Of a DNA stretch of 64,000 bases, positions 52,404 to 61,879 are shown piece by piece. Both the position numbers and the translations under genes were made by a program. Source of the stretch: DATJPY01 sp035506135 (GTDB taxonomy: Bacteria > Myxococcota_A > UBA9160 > PR03); assembly GCA_035506135.1 (NCBI GenBank), contig DATJPY010000052.1:1-64000 (forward strand). Reading direction: 5' to 3'. Positions within the stretch are counted from its first letter, which is position 1, and each line of letters begins with the position of its first letter. Under the pieces are notes generated by a model, which did no database searches, was not told where the DNA came from, and was given only the letters and a program-made list of their open reading frames with translations.

Positions 52404-54233
52404 GTGGGCAGCTCCGCCCCGACCGCGACCACCGCGCTGCCCGCAGTTCGCTGGGGCATCATCGGCTGCGGCGACGTCGTCGACCGGAAGGCGGGGCCCT
52501 CCTTCCAGCAGGTGGAGGGAAGCCGGCTCGTCGCGGTGATGCGGCGCAGCGGCGAGCGCGCGGAGGACTTCGCCCGGCGTCACGGGGTTTCGTTCTGGAC
52601 CACCGACGCCGAGGCGGTGATCCGGCATCCGGAGGTCGACGCGGTCTACGTCGCCACGCCGCCGGCCCACCATCTCGAGTACGCGCTGCGGGTCTGCGAG
52701 GCGGGCAAGCCCTGCCTGGTCGAGAAGCCGGCCGGTCGCTCGTCGGCCGAGTGCCGCGCAATGGTCGAGGCATTCCGCCGCCGCGGGCTTCCGCTCTTCG
52801 TCTCCTACTACCGCCCGCACCTCCCGAAGTTCCGCCGAGTGAAGGAGATCCTCGACACGGGTCGCCTCGGTCCGATCGTCTCGATCCGCTATGCCGCGAG
52901 CCGCCCCGCGCCGGCCGGAGGCTGGCGCCTCGATGCGGCCGCCTCGGGCGGCGGGGTCTACGTCGACCTGGCGGGCCACGTCCTGGATCTGCTCGACGAC
53001 TGGTTCGGCCCGCTCGAGCCGCTCGGCGGCGGAGCCGTGAACGCGCTCCCGGCGCACGAGGTCGAGGACGCCGTCGCGCTCTCGTTCCGAACGGCCGGCG
53101 GTGCGATCGGCTCGGCCCACTGGAACTTCGCCGCGACGCGGTCCTCGGAGGAGCTCGTCATCGAGGGGATCGCGGGACGGCTCGCGCTCGAGTGCATGGA
53201 CTGCGAGTCGCCGCTGCGCCTCGAGCTCGTCGGCCCCGGCGCGGGCCGCCCGCGCCCTCCGCGCCATCGGCGCTGGCTCGACCGCGCGCGGGGTCGCGAC
53301 AAGCACGCGCGCTGGATCCGGGAGTCGATCGAGTTCGAGCCGACGCCGTGGGTACACGCGCCGATGCTGTGCGCGATCACGGACGCGCTGCGCGGCGGGC
53401 CGCGCTGCCGGTCGACCGGTGAGGCCGCGCTGCGCACCGCGCGCGTCGTGGAGGTGCCGCTCGCCGAGTACTACGGCGGTCGCTCGGACGCGTTCTGGGA
53501 GCGGCCTCGGACGTGGCGCAGCCTGCGGCAGACCGGCGGGCGCGGCAGCGCACCGCGCGGCGACTACCGGCTCGCGCCCGAGGATCTGCGCGCCTTCGAG
53601 CAGCGCGGCTTCGTCGGCCCCTTCCGCTGCGATTCGCCCCACTGGCGCTCGATCGCGCTGCCCGAGTCCGAGCGCCTCGACCTGCACCTCGAGGACCCGC
53701 GCGTCTTCGCGCTGTGCGCCGACGCCTCGGTCGTGGACCGCGTGGCGCAGCTCTCCGGCAAGGACGACGTCTCCCTCTTCAAGACGCGGATCTGGTCGAA
53801 GCCGCGGGAGAGCGAGGCGGTGGTGCCGTGGCACCAGGACGTCGGCGCCCGAAACGGTGGTCTGCGCGGCGACGGCTCGCCGGTCCCGACGCTCACGGTC
53901 TGGCTGGCGCTCGATCCGGTGACGCGCGAGAGCGGCGCGGTGCTCGTCCTTCCGGGGAGCCAGCGCACGCTCTTCGGCGACTGGCGGAAGAACTTCGCCG
54001 CCGGTCTCGAGGCGAGCGGGGCGCTCGCCGGGGTGGACTTCGGAAGCGCGGTGCCGCTCGAGACGCGGCCGGGAGAGTTCTGGATCTTCCACTCGTGGAT
54101 CCTGCATTCGAGCCCGGCGAACCGCTCGGGCGGGCGGCGCGCAGCGCTCAACATGCGCTTCTGCGCACGCGGCGACGAGCTCGAGCCGGAGTTCACCTAC
54201 CTTCCGATGTCGCGCAGCGCGGCCCTGCGCTGA
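52404..54233 (+). CDS. fusion of Gfo/Idh/MocA oxidoreductase and PhyH-type dioxygenase
   Basis: 609 residues, GTG start. Residues about 15-370 are a Gfo/Idh/MocA NAD(P)-dependent sugar oxidoreductase: GIIGCGDV, YVATPPAHHLEYAL, EKPAGRSSAECRA and a C-terminal substrate domain. After a short linker, about 395-605 is a phytanoyl-CoA dioxygenase-type domain, with H477-x-D479 (WHQDVG), H563/H568 (FHSWILHSSPANRS) and Arg in GGRRAALNMRF. No stop or frameshift separates them. Together they suggest oxidation plus hydroxylation of one sugar. The fused form is unusual. Confidence 0.88.
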   Translation: MGSSAPTATTALPAVRWGIIGCGDVVDRKAGPSFQQVEGSRLVAVMRRSGERAEDFARRHGVSFWTTDAEAVIRHPEVDAVYVATPPAHHLEYALRVCEAGKPCLVEKPAGRSSAECRAMVEAFRRRGLPLFVSYYRPHLPKFRRVKEILDTGRLGPIVSIRYAASRPAPAGGWRLDAAASGGGVYVDLAGHVLDLLDDWFGPLEPLGGGAVNALPAHEVEDAVALSFRTAGGAIGSAHWNFAATRSSEELVIEGIAGRLALECMDCESPLRLELVGPGAGRPRPPRHRRWLDRARGRDKHARWIRESIEFEPTPWVHAPMLCAITDALRGGPRCRSTGEAALRTARVVEVPLAEYYGGRSDAFWERPRTWRSLRQTGGRGSAPRGDYRLAPEDLRAFEQRGFVGPFRCDSPHWRSIALPESERLDLHLEDPRVFALCADASVVDRVAQLSGKDDVSLFKTRIWSKPRESEAVVPWHQDVGARNGGLRGDGSPVPTLTVWLALDPVTRESGAVLVLPGSQRTLFGDWRKNFAAGLEASGALAGVDFGSAVPLETRPGEFWIFHSWILHSSPANRSGGRRAALNMRFCARGDELEPEFTYLPMSRSAALR

Positions 54234-54239
54234 CCGGCC

Positions 54240-55451
54240 TCAGTCCTCGGTGGGCGGACGCTTGCCGGGATCGGCGCCCTGGACCAGCCAGTCGAGGATC
54301 TCGGCGTAGCGCTGCGCGAGGCGCCTCCAGGTCCAGCTTCGGATGGTCTCGCGGGCTCGCGCGTTCGCCGCGACGTGACGTCCCGGGTCCTGCAGGACCA
54401 CCTCGACTGCGCGCGCCATGTCGCGCGGGTCGTCGGGGTCGAAGAACGGCACCTCCGCGCCCATCGACCGGACGTGCTCGCGGGCGGACTCGATCCCCGC
54501 GCAGGCCACGGGTCGGCCGAAGTGGATCGCCTCCTGCACGATCGCGGCGCCGCCCTCGGCGCGGCTCGGAGAGATCGCGAGGTCGCAGATCTCGTAGAGC
54601 GCGCGCACCTCGTCGGAGCGGAGGAAGCCTGGGAGCAGCACGTGCTCGCCCATCGCGAAGGAGCGGATCGCGTCGCGGATCGGCTCGGTGGTCTCGGGCG
54701 AGTGCTCGGAGCCGGGGCACACGAAGGTCACGCGGTGTCCCCGCTCGATCAGCCGGGCCGCCGCCTCGACCAGTCCGACGTGGTTCTTGTGGTGGTGGAG
54801 CGCGCTCGGATAGAGCACGAGGCGCGCGGCCGGGTCCGGGCGGAAGCGCGCAGCGACGGAGCGGACGACGTCCTCGCGCAGCAGGACGTCGCCCAGGAGC
54901 GTCGGGCACGCCGTCCGGAAGAGCTTCCCCTGCGCCGCGGGGAACACCGACGGGAGGAGCCGGAAGGTGCGCGGGAAGGGAACGATGATGGCGTCGGCGA
55001 GGGCCACGCTTTCGGCGTAGTGTGCGCGCCGGCTCTCCAGATGCCGGCCGTACTTCTCCGGGGCATCCACCACGAAGAGGTCGAAGCAGCACAGCAGCGT
55101 CGGCGCCCGCGGCGCGCGGAGCGGCTTGGCGAAGGGGTGCGGCAGATACTCCGCGTCCGGCCGCGAGCCGAGGCTCTCCGCGCCGCGCCGCGCGGAGATC
55201 CCTCGCCGCAGCGCGGCGCCGAGCCCCCCGCCGCCGAACGCCGATCGCGGCGTCATCGTATCGACCCAGTCGAGATCCCGCGTTCGGTAGGTGCAGGCGA
55301 CCGCGTCGTCGGCGACCCCGTCGACGGCCCAGACGCCGCCCTCGCGCAGCGCGGTGAGCGCGCGCGCCGTGTAGTGGGCGATGCCGAGGTTGGCGTAGGC
55401 GCCGGCGATCTGCATGCCGCCGAAGTTCACGCGCAGGCGATGCGCCTTCAC
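54240..55451 (-). CDS. GT4 family glycosyltransferase
   Basis: 403 residues with GT-B fold. The C-terminal domain has VLYPSALHHHKNHVGLVEA, FVCPGSEHSPE, LPGFLRSDEVRALYEICDLA and S-R-A-E-G-G-A-A-I-V-Q-E, the E-x7-E motif of retaining GT4 enzymes. The N-terminal YANLGIAHYTARALTAL is a G-rich acceptor loop. It is downstream of the WbsX-like gene (25 bp gap) on the minus strand and converges with the oxidoreductase fusion. Confidence 0.88.
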   Translation of the reverse strand: MKAHRLRVNFGGMQIAGAYANLGIAHYTARALTALREGGVWAVDGVADDAVACTYRTRDLDWVDTMTPRSAFGGGGLGAALRRGISARRGAESLGSRPDAEYLPHPFAKPLRAPRAPTLLCCFDLFVVDAPEKYGRHLESRRAHYAESVALADAIIVPFPRTFRLLPSVFPAAQGKLFRTACPTLLGDVLLREDVVRSVAARFRPDPAARLVLYPSALHHHKNHVGLVEAAARLIERGHRVTFVCPGSEHSPETTEPIRDAIRSFAMGEHVLLPGFLRSDEVRALYEICDLAISPSRAEGGAAIVQEAIHFGRPVACAGIESAREHVRSMGAEVPFFDPDDPRDMARAVEVVLQDPGRHVAANARARETIRSWTWRRLAQRYAEILDWLVQGADPGKRPPTED

Positions 55452-55476
55452 GCGCGCGATCCGATTGCCGCGCGCA

Positions 55477-56628
55477 TCAGCGCCGCAGCTCGTCGCGGAG
55501 CACCTGGAGATAGCCCCGACCGTATCGCTGATCGGGCTCCACGTGGTTCCCCTCGGCCCACTCGTTCCACGACTTGAGGAAGAGCAGGCGCTGCTCGGGC
55601 GGCTGGTGCTCGACGCGCGCGAGCGCCTGTCGCAGGTGGACCCGGAAGTGCTCGGGAGTCGAATCGTGCAGGATCACGGCGTCCATGCCCATGCGCGGCG
55701 ACGTGTCCCAGTTCGACAGCACGGTCGGGTGCTCGAGCCAGGGGAAGTCGCCGCGGAAGAGAAGGTACGGGAGCGCCTCCTCGTAGCGGTAGAGGTGGCG
55801 CGGCCGGCGGCGCAGCTCCCGGATCCGGCGCGCGCGCTTGCTGCGCCGGTCCGACAGGCGCCTCAGCGTCGCGTGGTGGCCGTAGGTCATGGCGTCGTAC
55901 CCGAGCGGGCGCGGATCGAAGTCGCCGCGCCAGTGCTCCCACGCGTACGCGACGAGGTGGAGGTCGCCGAGGCCTTCCTTGAGAGCGAGCTCGCGCCACA
56001 GATCGGTGAAGCGCCGCGGCTCCGGCATCGCCTCGGGCTGCAGCACGAAGAAGAGCGGCCGCCCGTCGACGCGCACGTAGCGCGCGTCCTGGAACGCGGG
56101 GAGCAGCGCGTAGAAGTGCGCCTCGTCGTCGGCCGGGCCGGGATAGGTCTGTCGCTGGAGCACGCGTTCCGGCTCACCGCCCCAGATCCCGGTCCAATCG
56201 TGATTGCCCCACGCGAGGCAGAGCGGGTAGTCCGGCTCGCCGCTCTCGAGCACGTCGCGGAACGGCCGTTCGAGCAGCCGCTTGCCCGCGAACCAGTAGT
56301 GCCAGTAGAGGAAGCCCTCGATCCCGTGGGCGCGCGCCATCTCGGCCTGTGCGATGCGCGTCTCCGGGACCCGCAGATCGTAGAAGCCGAAGTCGGCCGG
56401 GAGGTGGGGCTGGTAGTGCCCCGGAAAGAGCGGACGCGCCTTCGCGACGTTGGTCCACTCGGTGAAGCCGGGTCCCCACCACGCGTCGTTCTCGGGGATC
56501 GGATGGAACTGCGGGAGGTAGTGGGCGAGCACGCGCGCCGCGAGCACGCGCGAGGCAGGCGTGGGGCGCTGCCCCGCCTCACCCGGCGGGCTGGAGCGCT
56601 CCAAGTCGTCCGCAGAGGGTCGGTGCAT
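55477..56628 (-). CDS. WbsX / GH99-like glycan protein
   Basis: 383 residues, ATG 56628. It opens with VLAHYLPQFHPIPENDAWWG, then FTEWTNVAKARPLFPGHYQP and IEGFLYWHYWFAGKRLLERP, the characteristic pattern of Glyco_tran_WbsX (PF14307), a TIM-barrel family related to GH99. Members occur in O-antigen and capsule loci and are thought to act on or help polymerise glycans. The NSWNEWAEGNHVEPDQRYG-type ending (SWNEWAEGNHVEPD) is conserved. It may be co-transcribed with the GT4 gene. Confidence 0.9.
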   Translation of the reverse strand: MHRPSADDLERSSPPGEAGQRPTPASRVLAARVLAHYLPQFHPIPENDAWWGPGFTEWTNVAKARPLFPGHYQPHLPADFGFYDLRVPETRIAQAEMARAHGIEGFLYWHYWFAGKRLLERPFRDVLESGEPDYPLCLAWGNHDWTGIWGGEPERVLQRQTYPGPADDEAHFYALLPAFQDARYVRVDGRPLFFVLQPEAMPEPRRFTDLWRELALKEGLGDLHLVAYAWEHWRGDFDPRPLGYDAMTYGHHATLRRLSDRRSKRARRIRELRRRPRHLYRYEEALPYLLFRGDFPWLEHPTVLSNWDTSPRMGMDAVILHDSTPEHFRVHLRQALARVEHQPPEQRLLFLKSWNEWAEGNHVEPDQRYGRGYLQVLRDELRR

Positions 56629-56793
56629 GGCTCGACGTTTCGATGGGGGTCGGTCGCCGGAAGGGGGTAGTGCACGAGCGGCGATCCGTCGACCTCGCGG
56701 AGCGCATCGGTCAGACTCGCGCGGCGCTGAGGGTCCCCGCGGGCGTCGCGGCACCGCGACGCGGCTCCGCGGAGCCGGAGTCGAGGGTTCGTC

Positions 56794-58014
56794 GTGCGAA
56801 TCGCCGTCTGGCACAACCTGCGCTCGGGGGGGGGCAAGCGCGCCCTCTACCATCAGGTCGCGGGCCTGGTGGCGCGGGGTCATCAGCTCGAGATCTGGTG
56901 CCCGCCCACGGCGGATGCGTCGGTCCTCCCGCTCCGCGACCTCGCGCCCGAGCACGTGCTTCCGCTCGACGAGCCGAGCCGGGCCGAGCGCCGATCCCCC
57001 TATCGCCGCACCACGGGGATGCTCGAGCGCATCGACGATCACTGCCGGCGCTGTGCCGTGGAGATCGATCGCGGCCGGTTCGACGTCCTCCTCGCGCATC
57101 CCTGCGTGCTCACGCGCGCCGCTCCGATCGGACGACACCTCCGCCTCCCCAAGGTCCTCTATCTCCAGGAGCCCTTCCGGAGCCTGTACGAGGCGTCTCC
57201 GGAGCTCCCCTGGCGTGCGCTCTCGATCCCGCGCCGCGCCTCGCTCCACCAGATCCGCCGTTACCTCCGCGACCTCTCCAAGGTCCAGGGCCTGCGCGTC
57301 CAGGTGCGCGAGGAGTGGCGTAGCGCCAGCGCGCACGACGGGATCCTGGTGAGCTCGCTCTTCAGTCGCGAGAGCGTGCGCAGGGCGTATGGGCTCGAGT
57401 CGCGGGTGTGCCGGCTCGGCATCGACGCGGCGCTCTTCGCGCCGGGTCGGGCGGTGCGCGAGCCGTTCATCGTGAGCGTCGGCGGGCTGGACGTGCACAA
57501 GGGTGCGGAGCGCGCCATCGACGCGCTCGCCGCCATCCCCTCGAGCCGGCGGCCACCGCTCGTGTGGATCGGGAACTACGTCTCGGAGCGCTATCGGGGC
57601 CGGGTCGCGGAGAGGGCCGTGGCGGCGGGCGTCGCGCTTCGCGTCGAGACGGCCGTCTCCGATGCGGCGCTCGTCGACCTGCTGCAGCGGGCGAGCGCGA
57701 TGCTCTACGTGCCGATCCTCGAGCCCTTCGGCCTCGCTCCCCTCGAGGCGAACGCGTGCGAGACGCCCGTCGTCGCCATCGCGGAGGGCGGCGTGCGCGA
57801 GACGATCGAGGACGGCGTGAACGGCTTCCTGCTGCCGGACGGCGATCCGGCCGCGCTGGCGGATCGACTGTCGTCGCTGCTCGGCGACCCCGAGCGCGCG
57901 CGGGCGATCGGACGGCGCGCGCGACAGCGGGTCCTCGAGCGGTGGGACTGGGCCGGGGCGGTGGATCGGCTCGAGGCGCATCTGCAGGCCGCCGTGCGGG
58001 CCCGGATTGCCTGA
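56794..58014 (+). CDS. GT4 family glycosyltransferase
   Basis: 406 residues, GTG start. RIAVWHNLRSGGGKRALYHQ is the N-terminal donor/acceptor G-loop; VGGLDVHKGAERAIDAL, ASAMLYVPILEPFGLAPLE (E-x7-E) and VNGFLLPDGDP are GT4 features. It lies divergent from the WbsX gene across 165 bp and convergent with the ABC exporter. Confidence 0.9.
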   Translation: MRIAVWHNLRSGGGKRALYHQVAGLVARGHQLEIWCPPTADASVLPLRDLAPEHVLPLDEPSRAERRSPYRRTTGMLERIDDHCRRCAVEIDRGRFDVLLAHPCVLTRAAPIGRHLRLPKVLYLQEPFRSLYEASPELPWRALSIPRRASLHQIRRYLRDLSKVQGLRVQVREEWRSASAHDGILVSSLFSRESVRRAYGLESRVCRLGIDAALFAPGRAVREPFIVSVGGLDVHKGAERAIDALAAIPSSRRPPLVWIGNYVSERYRGRVAERAVAAGVALRVETAVSDAALVDLLQRASAMLYVPILEPFGLAPLEANACETPVVAIAEGGVRETIEDGVNGFLLPDGDPAALADRLSSLLGDPERARAIGRRARQRVLERWDWAGAVDRLEAHLQAAVRARIA

Positions 58015-58024
58015 CGGGGACCCT

Positions 58025-59734
58025 TCAGCCGCCCACCGCCTTCAGCACCTTGCGCTCCTCGACCACGCCGTCCTCGACGTTGTAGATGCGGTCGGCCGCG
58101 TCGAGGAAGGCCGGGCGGTGCGTGATCGAGAGCACCGCCATCTTGCTCGCGAGCGAGCGGATGCTCTGGATGATGTGCCGCTCGGTGTCGGGGTCGAGGG
58201 CGCTCGTCACCTCGTCGAGCACGAGAAGCCGCGGCCGCGTGACGAGCGCGCGTGCGAGCGCGATCCGCTGGCGCTGACCGCCCGAGAGCTTCGCTCCCTG
58301 CTGGCCCACGACGCTGTGGATCCCCTGCGGCAGGCGCTCGACGAACTCCCACGCGCCCGCGAGCTCGAGCGCCTCGCGCACGCGCGCCTCGTCGATCGCG
58401 GGGTCGCCGAGCTGGATGTTCGCGAACACGCTGTCGTGGAAGAGCACGAGCTCCTGCGGCACGTAGCCGACGATGGTCCGCCAGCTCTCGAGGTCGAGCT
58501 CCTCGAGCGGGACGCCGTCGACGAGCACCCGGCCGCTAGACGGGACGTGGAGGCCGAGCAGGAGGTCGGCGATGGTGGTCTTGCCGGCGCCGGACGGGCC
58601 TTTCATCACGGTGAGCGATCCCGCCGGGACGACGATCGAGACGTCGTGCAGGATCTGGCGGTCGCCGTGGGAGAAGCTCACGCGGTCGAGGCGGCAGTCG
58701 CGCTCGAAGTGGGCGGGCGCCGTGCCGGGGTTCGGCTCCGGCACCGACGCGGCCTTCTCCATCAGGCGGTGCACGTCCGCGAACGGGATCGAGACCTCGG
58801 CCAGGTCCTGGTAGGAGAGCTGCACGCGGCTCATCGCGGAGGTGGTCTTCTTCAGCAGGAAGCCGACGACGAGCACCTCGACGACCGAGACCTTCCAGAC
58901 CGCCCAGGCCAGCGTGAAGCCGAGCGAGAGGAAGAGCAGGCCGAGGGCGTCCTGTCCGGAGCGCATGCCCTGCTTCGCCAGCACCTGGCGCCGCGACGCC
59001 TTGCGCACCGCCGCGCTCTTCTCCTCGAGCAGGTTGCTGAACGCCGCCTGGCGCGCCGTGGCACGCAGCGGCTTCAGGTTGCTGAGCGAGTCGACCAGGA
59101 AGACGACCATCTCGCGGCTGCGGCGGACCTGCTGCGTACCGGCCTTCCGCGAGAGGCGGACCAGGAACTGGAGCGCGAGGGCCGTGAGCGCGCCGAGCGC
59201 CAGCGCGCACAGCGCCAGGCGCCACGAGATCAGGCACGCGACCCCGAACGAGACCACGCACTGGATCGACTGCGAGATCAGCTGGGCGGAGAGCTGGTAG
59301 GCCTCGCCGACGCGCCCGATCTCGCCGCCGAGGGCCGACACGAAGCGACCGACCGGATAGCTCACCAGCCAGCTCCAGCGGGCGCGGAACAGGTTCTTGA
59401 TCATCTGCAGGCGCAGCACCGCGACCAGATCGGAGACGACGTTGCCGACGTGCCGCGCCGCGAAGAACTGGATCACCGACGTCAGCAGCAGGACCGTGAC
59501 GATGAAGGCGCCGAGGAAGCCCACCTCGAGCGGGAGACCCAGGCGCTGGACCACCTCCCGGGTCGTGGTCATCAGCGCGGTGCTCTTGGTCTCCTGCCCG
59601 GTCGCGAGGCTGAGCAGCGGCACCAGGCTGGCCACGCCGACGCCCTCGAGCAGGCTGGCGACCAGCAGGGCCCCGACCACGATCCAGGGCGTCCGCCCGC
59701 CGGACTGGAAGAAGAACCGAAGGATCTTTCGCAC
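58025..59734 (-). CDS. single-polypeptide ABC exporter
   Basis: 569 residues from GTG 59734 (GGAG 4 nt upstream; a longer TTG start at 59830 is possible). Six membrane helices (about 15-320) are followed by an ATPase with Walker A GPSGAGKTT, Q-loop YVPQELVLF, signature LSGGQRQRIALARAL and Walker B LLVLDEVTSALD. It is of type IV ABC exporter (MsbA-like) form. In this locus it probably flips a lipid-linked oligosaccharide or exports a glycopeptide. It lies 120 bp after the GT8-like gene. Confidence 0.92.
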   Translation of the reverse strand: MRKILRFFFQSGGRTPWIVVGALLVASLLEGVGVASLVPLLSLATGQETKSTALMTTTREVVQRLGLPLEVGFLGAFIVTVLLLTSVIQFFAARHVGNVVSDLVAVLRLQMIKNLFRARWSWLVSYPVGRFVSALGGEIGRVGEAYQLSAQLISQSIQCVVSFGVACLISWRLALCALALGALTALALQFLVRLSRKAGTQQVRRSREMVVFLVDSLSNLKPLRATARQAAFSNLLEEKSAAVRKASRRQVLAKQGMRSGQDALGLLFLSLGFTLAWAVWKVSVVEVLVVGFLLKKTTSAMSRVQLSYQDLAEVSIPFADVHRLMEKAASVPEPNPGTAPAHFERDCRLDRVSFSHGDRQILHDVSIVVPAGSLTVMKGPSGAGKTTIADLLLGLHVPSSGRVLVDGVPLEELDLESWRTIVGYVPQELVLFHDSVFANIQLGDPAIDEARVREALELAGAWEFVERLPQGIHSVVGQQGAKLSGGQRQRIALARALVTRPRLLVLDEVTSALDPDTERHIIQSIRSLASKMAVLSITHRPAFLDAADRIYNVEDGVVEERKVLKAVGG

Positions 59735-59854
59735 GGGGCTCCTGCGGGCGCGTCGCGAGGGAGAGGGATCGCTCCGGCGCGGGCTGGGCGAGGGCGGGGC
59801 GGAGCGTAGGTCTACCGACCGGCCCGTCAAGTCGCGCCGCCCTGCGGGGAGGAC

Positions 59855-60658
59855 TCAGAAGATCCGGTACTCCTGGCGCCTGGCGTATCGATCGAACGAA
59901 AGGTCTCCGAGCTTGACCCGCAGGGGGAGGCGCGCGGGATCGGTGATGCCGCGGCGGACCTGGTACACGAGCGACGGCCGGATCCAGCGCCGCGCCACGC
60001 ACTGCTCCAGGAAGTCGATCTCGATGGCGCCGGCCTCGACCGCCTCGCACAGCTCGCGCACCCACAGCTCGGCGAGCGGGTTCGAGCGCACCAGCCAGGG
60101 CTGCTTCCACATGTCCGTGTAGTGGAGGAGGCGCGTCTCGCCGGGCTCGTAGAGCTCGCACGAGTTCCAGCGGAAGGAGAGCCGGGGCACCATGCGGCCC
60201 GGAACCTGGAAGTCGTACATCAGCGCGTCGTAGGTGAGCGCACCGCGGTCGAGGGCGTCGACGATCTCCGAGACGCGCCAGCGCGTGCTCTCTCCGATCA
60301 GCAACACGCTGAACACCGCGCGTCGCCCGGGCGTGCCCTCGCAGCCGAGCACGTCCGCGCCGTCCAACGGCGTGTCGTAGAGCTCTCCGATGTCGCGGAA
60401 GACGATCATGTCCGAGTCGAGGTAGATCGACTTCCGCGCGAAGCCGCCGAGCTCGGGGAGGAGGAAGCGCTGGAAGGTGAACGGGGTGCGAGGCTGGTTC
60501 TCGCGGTCCTTCGGCAGCGGCACCGGGATTCGCGCCTGCCAGAGCGGCACGATCTCGAGCTCGCGCCGGGTGTGCTTCCGCAGCGTCCAGGCGAGCACCT
60601 GGAGCGGCAGCATCTGCGCCTCGGTCGAGCCGACGCCGATCAGGATCGGATCGCTCAT
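59855..60658 (-). CDS. GT8-like glycosyltransferase
   Basis: 267 residues, ATG 60658. A D81-S-D83 motif (YLDSDMIVF) and ILIGVGSTEAQMLPLQVLAW are typical of GT8/GT-A fold transferases; HYTDMWKQPWL near the C-terminus supplies the usual metal-binding H. The substrate is unknown. It lies between the phosphotransferase and the exporter, all minus strand. Confidence 0.8.
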   Translation of the reverse strand: MSDPILIGVGSTEAQMLPLQVLAWTLRKHTRRELEIVPLWQARIPVPLPKDRENQPRTPFTFQRFLLPELGGFARKSIYLDSDMIVFRDIGELYDTPLDGADVLGCEGTPGRRAVFSVLLIGESTRWRVSEIVDALDRGALTYDALMYDFQVPGRMVPRLSFRWNSCELYEPGETRLLHYTDMWKQPWLVRSNPLAELWVRELCEAVEAGAIEIDFLEQCVARRWIRPSLVYQVRRGITDPARLPLRVKLGDLSFDRYARRQEYRIF

Positions 60659-60728
60659 CCCCTCCGCTCCTCCCCGGCGGCCAAGCTAGGGCATCCCCGC
60701 GGTTCGCCAAGGCGGCGCCCGAGCGGCG

Positions 60729-61871
60729 TCAGCCGTCGAGCAGGCGCCGCCGCGCCGCCGCGTCCTCCACCAGCTCGTCCATCCGCGCGCGCTGCTCCTC
60801 CATGCTCTCGACGAGGCGGAGCTGGGCGCGACATCGATCGAGGTTGTGTCCCGCGCGGTGGATGCGGAAGTAGCGGTCGCCCGCGAGGTGGTCGGCGAGG
60901 AAGCGCATGGCGAGCACGAGCGTGACCAGCCGGCCCGATGGGACGAGTGCGGCGCGCTCGGCGCCGGTGAGGAAGCTCCGCGCGCCGCGCAGGTAGCCCT
61001 CGACCAGCGCCGCGAAGAGCGGCGGCTCGACCCGCACGCGCGAGAGGTCGCGCTCGTCCTCGGCGGCGGTGCTGGTCGCCGTGCGCACGAGGTCGCCGAA
61101 GTCGTGCAGCACCGGGCCGGGCATCACGGTGTCGAGGTCGATGATGCAGACCGCCTCGCCCGTCTCGTCGTCGAGCAGCACGTTGTTGAGCTTGGTGTCG
61201 TTGTGCGCGATGCGCTCGGGGAGCTCGGCCGGCCGCAATGCGTCGAGGGCCGACTCGCGGACGCGGATCGCGTCGAGCTCCGCACGGCAGCCAGCGAGAC
61301 GGCGCTCCGAATCCTCGCGGGCGGCGTGCAGCAGGGTCTCGAACCGATGGCGCGCGTCGTGGAAGCGGGGGATCGTCTCGTGCAGCCGCGCGCCCGGGAG
61401 GTCCGCGAGCTGCGCCTGGAAGCGGGCGAAGGCCTCGGCCGCCGCGAGTGCGTCCGCGGCCGACCCCACCACCTCGCGGCTGTGGGCGCGCTCGATGAAG
61501 CGATAGGTGCGCCAGCTCTCGCCCTCGGCGTCGCGGTGGAACGGCGTCCCGTCGCGTGTCGGCACCAGGGAGAGCGCGCGGCGCTCGGCGTCGGGCAGGC
61601 CCTCTCGCGCGAGCGCGGCGCGCTGGTGCGCGGTCACCCGCGCGATGTTCTCCATCAGCTTCTCGGGCTCGGCGAACACGCGGCGGTTGATGCGCTGGTG
61701 GAGGTAGCGGGTTTCGCGTCCGCCCTCGTCGAACACCGCGACCAGCGTCTCGTTGATGTGGCCGTTGCCGTAGGGTGCCGACGAGACCCAGCGGCCCGCG
61801 ATCGCGAATGCCTCCGCGACGGCGCGCAGCCGCTCGCGCGGCGGCGCCGGACGGAGCGGGTCGCTACTCAT
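60729..61871 (-). CDS. aminoglycoside-phosphotransferase-fold sugar kinase (NahK-like)
   Basis: 380 residues. RYLHQRINRRVFAEPEKLME is the family's conserved N-terminal block; the catalytic loop is AHNDTKLNNVLLDDETGEAV followed by IIDLDTVMPG (H-N-D-x4-N and D-L-D). This family includes N-acetylhexosamine 1-kinases. It probably makes a sugar-1-phosphate for activation in this glycan locus. ATG 61871 starts only 8 bp from the divergent CBM9-like gene. Confidence 0.82.
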   Translation of the reverse strand: MSSDPLRPAPPRERLRAVAEAFAIAGRWVSSAPYGNGHINETLVAVFDEGGRETRYLHQRINRRVFAEPEKLMENIARVTAHQRAALAREGLPDAERRALSLVPTRDGTPFHRDAEGESWRTYRFIERAHSREVVGSAADALAAAEAFARFQAQLADLPGARLHETIPRFHDARHRFETLLHAAREDSERRLAGCRAELDAIRVRESALDALRPAELPERIAHNDTKLNNVLLDDETGEAVCIIDLDTVMPGPVLHDFGDLVRTATSTAAEDERDLSRVRVEPPLFAALVEGYLRGARSFLTGAERAALVPSGRLVTLVLAMRFLADHLAGDRYFRIHRAGHNLDRCRAQLRLVESMEEQRARMDELVEDAAARRRLLDG

Positions 61872-61879
61872 GGCGCTCG

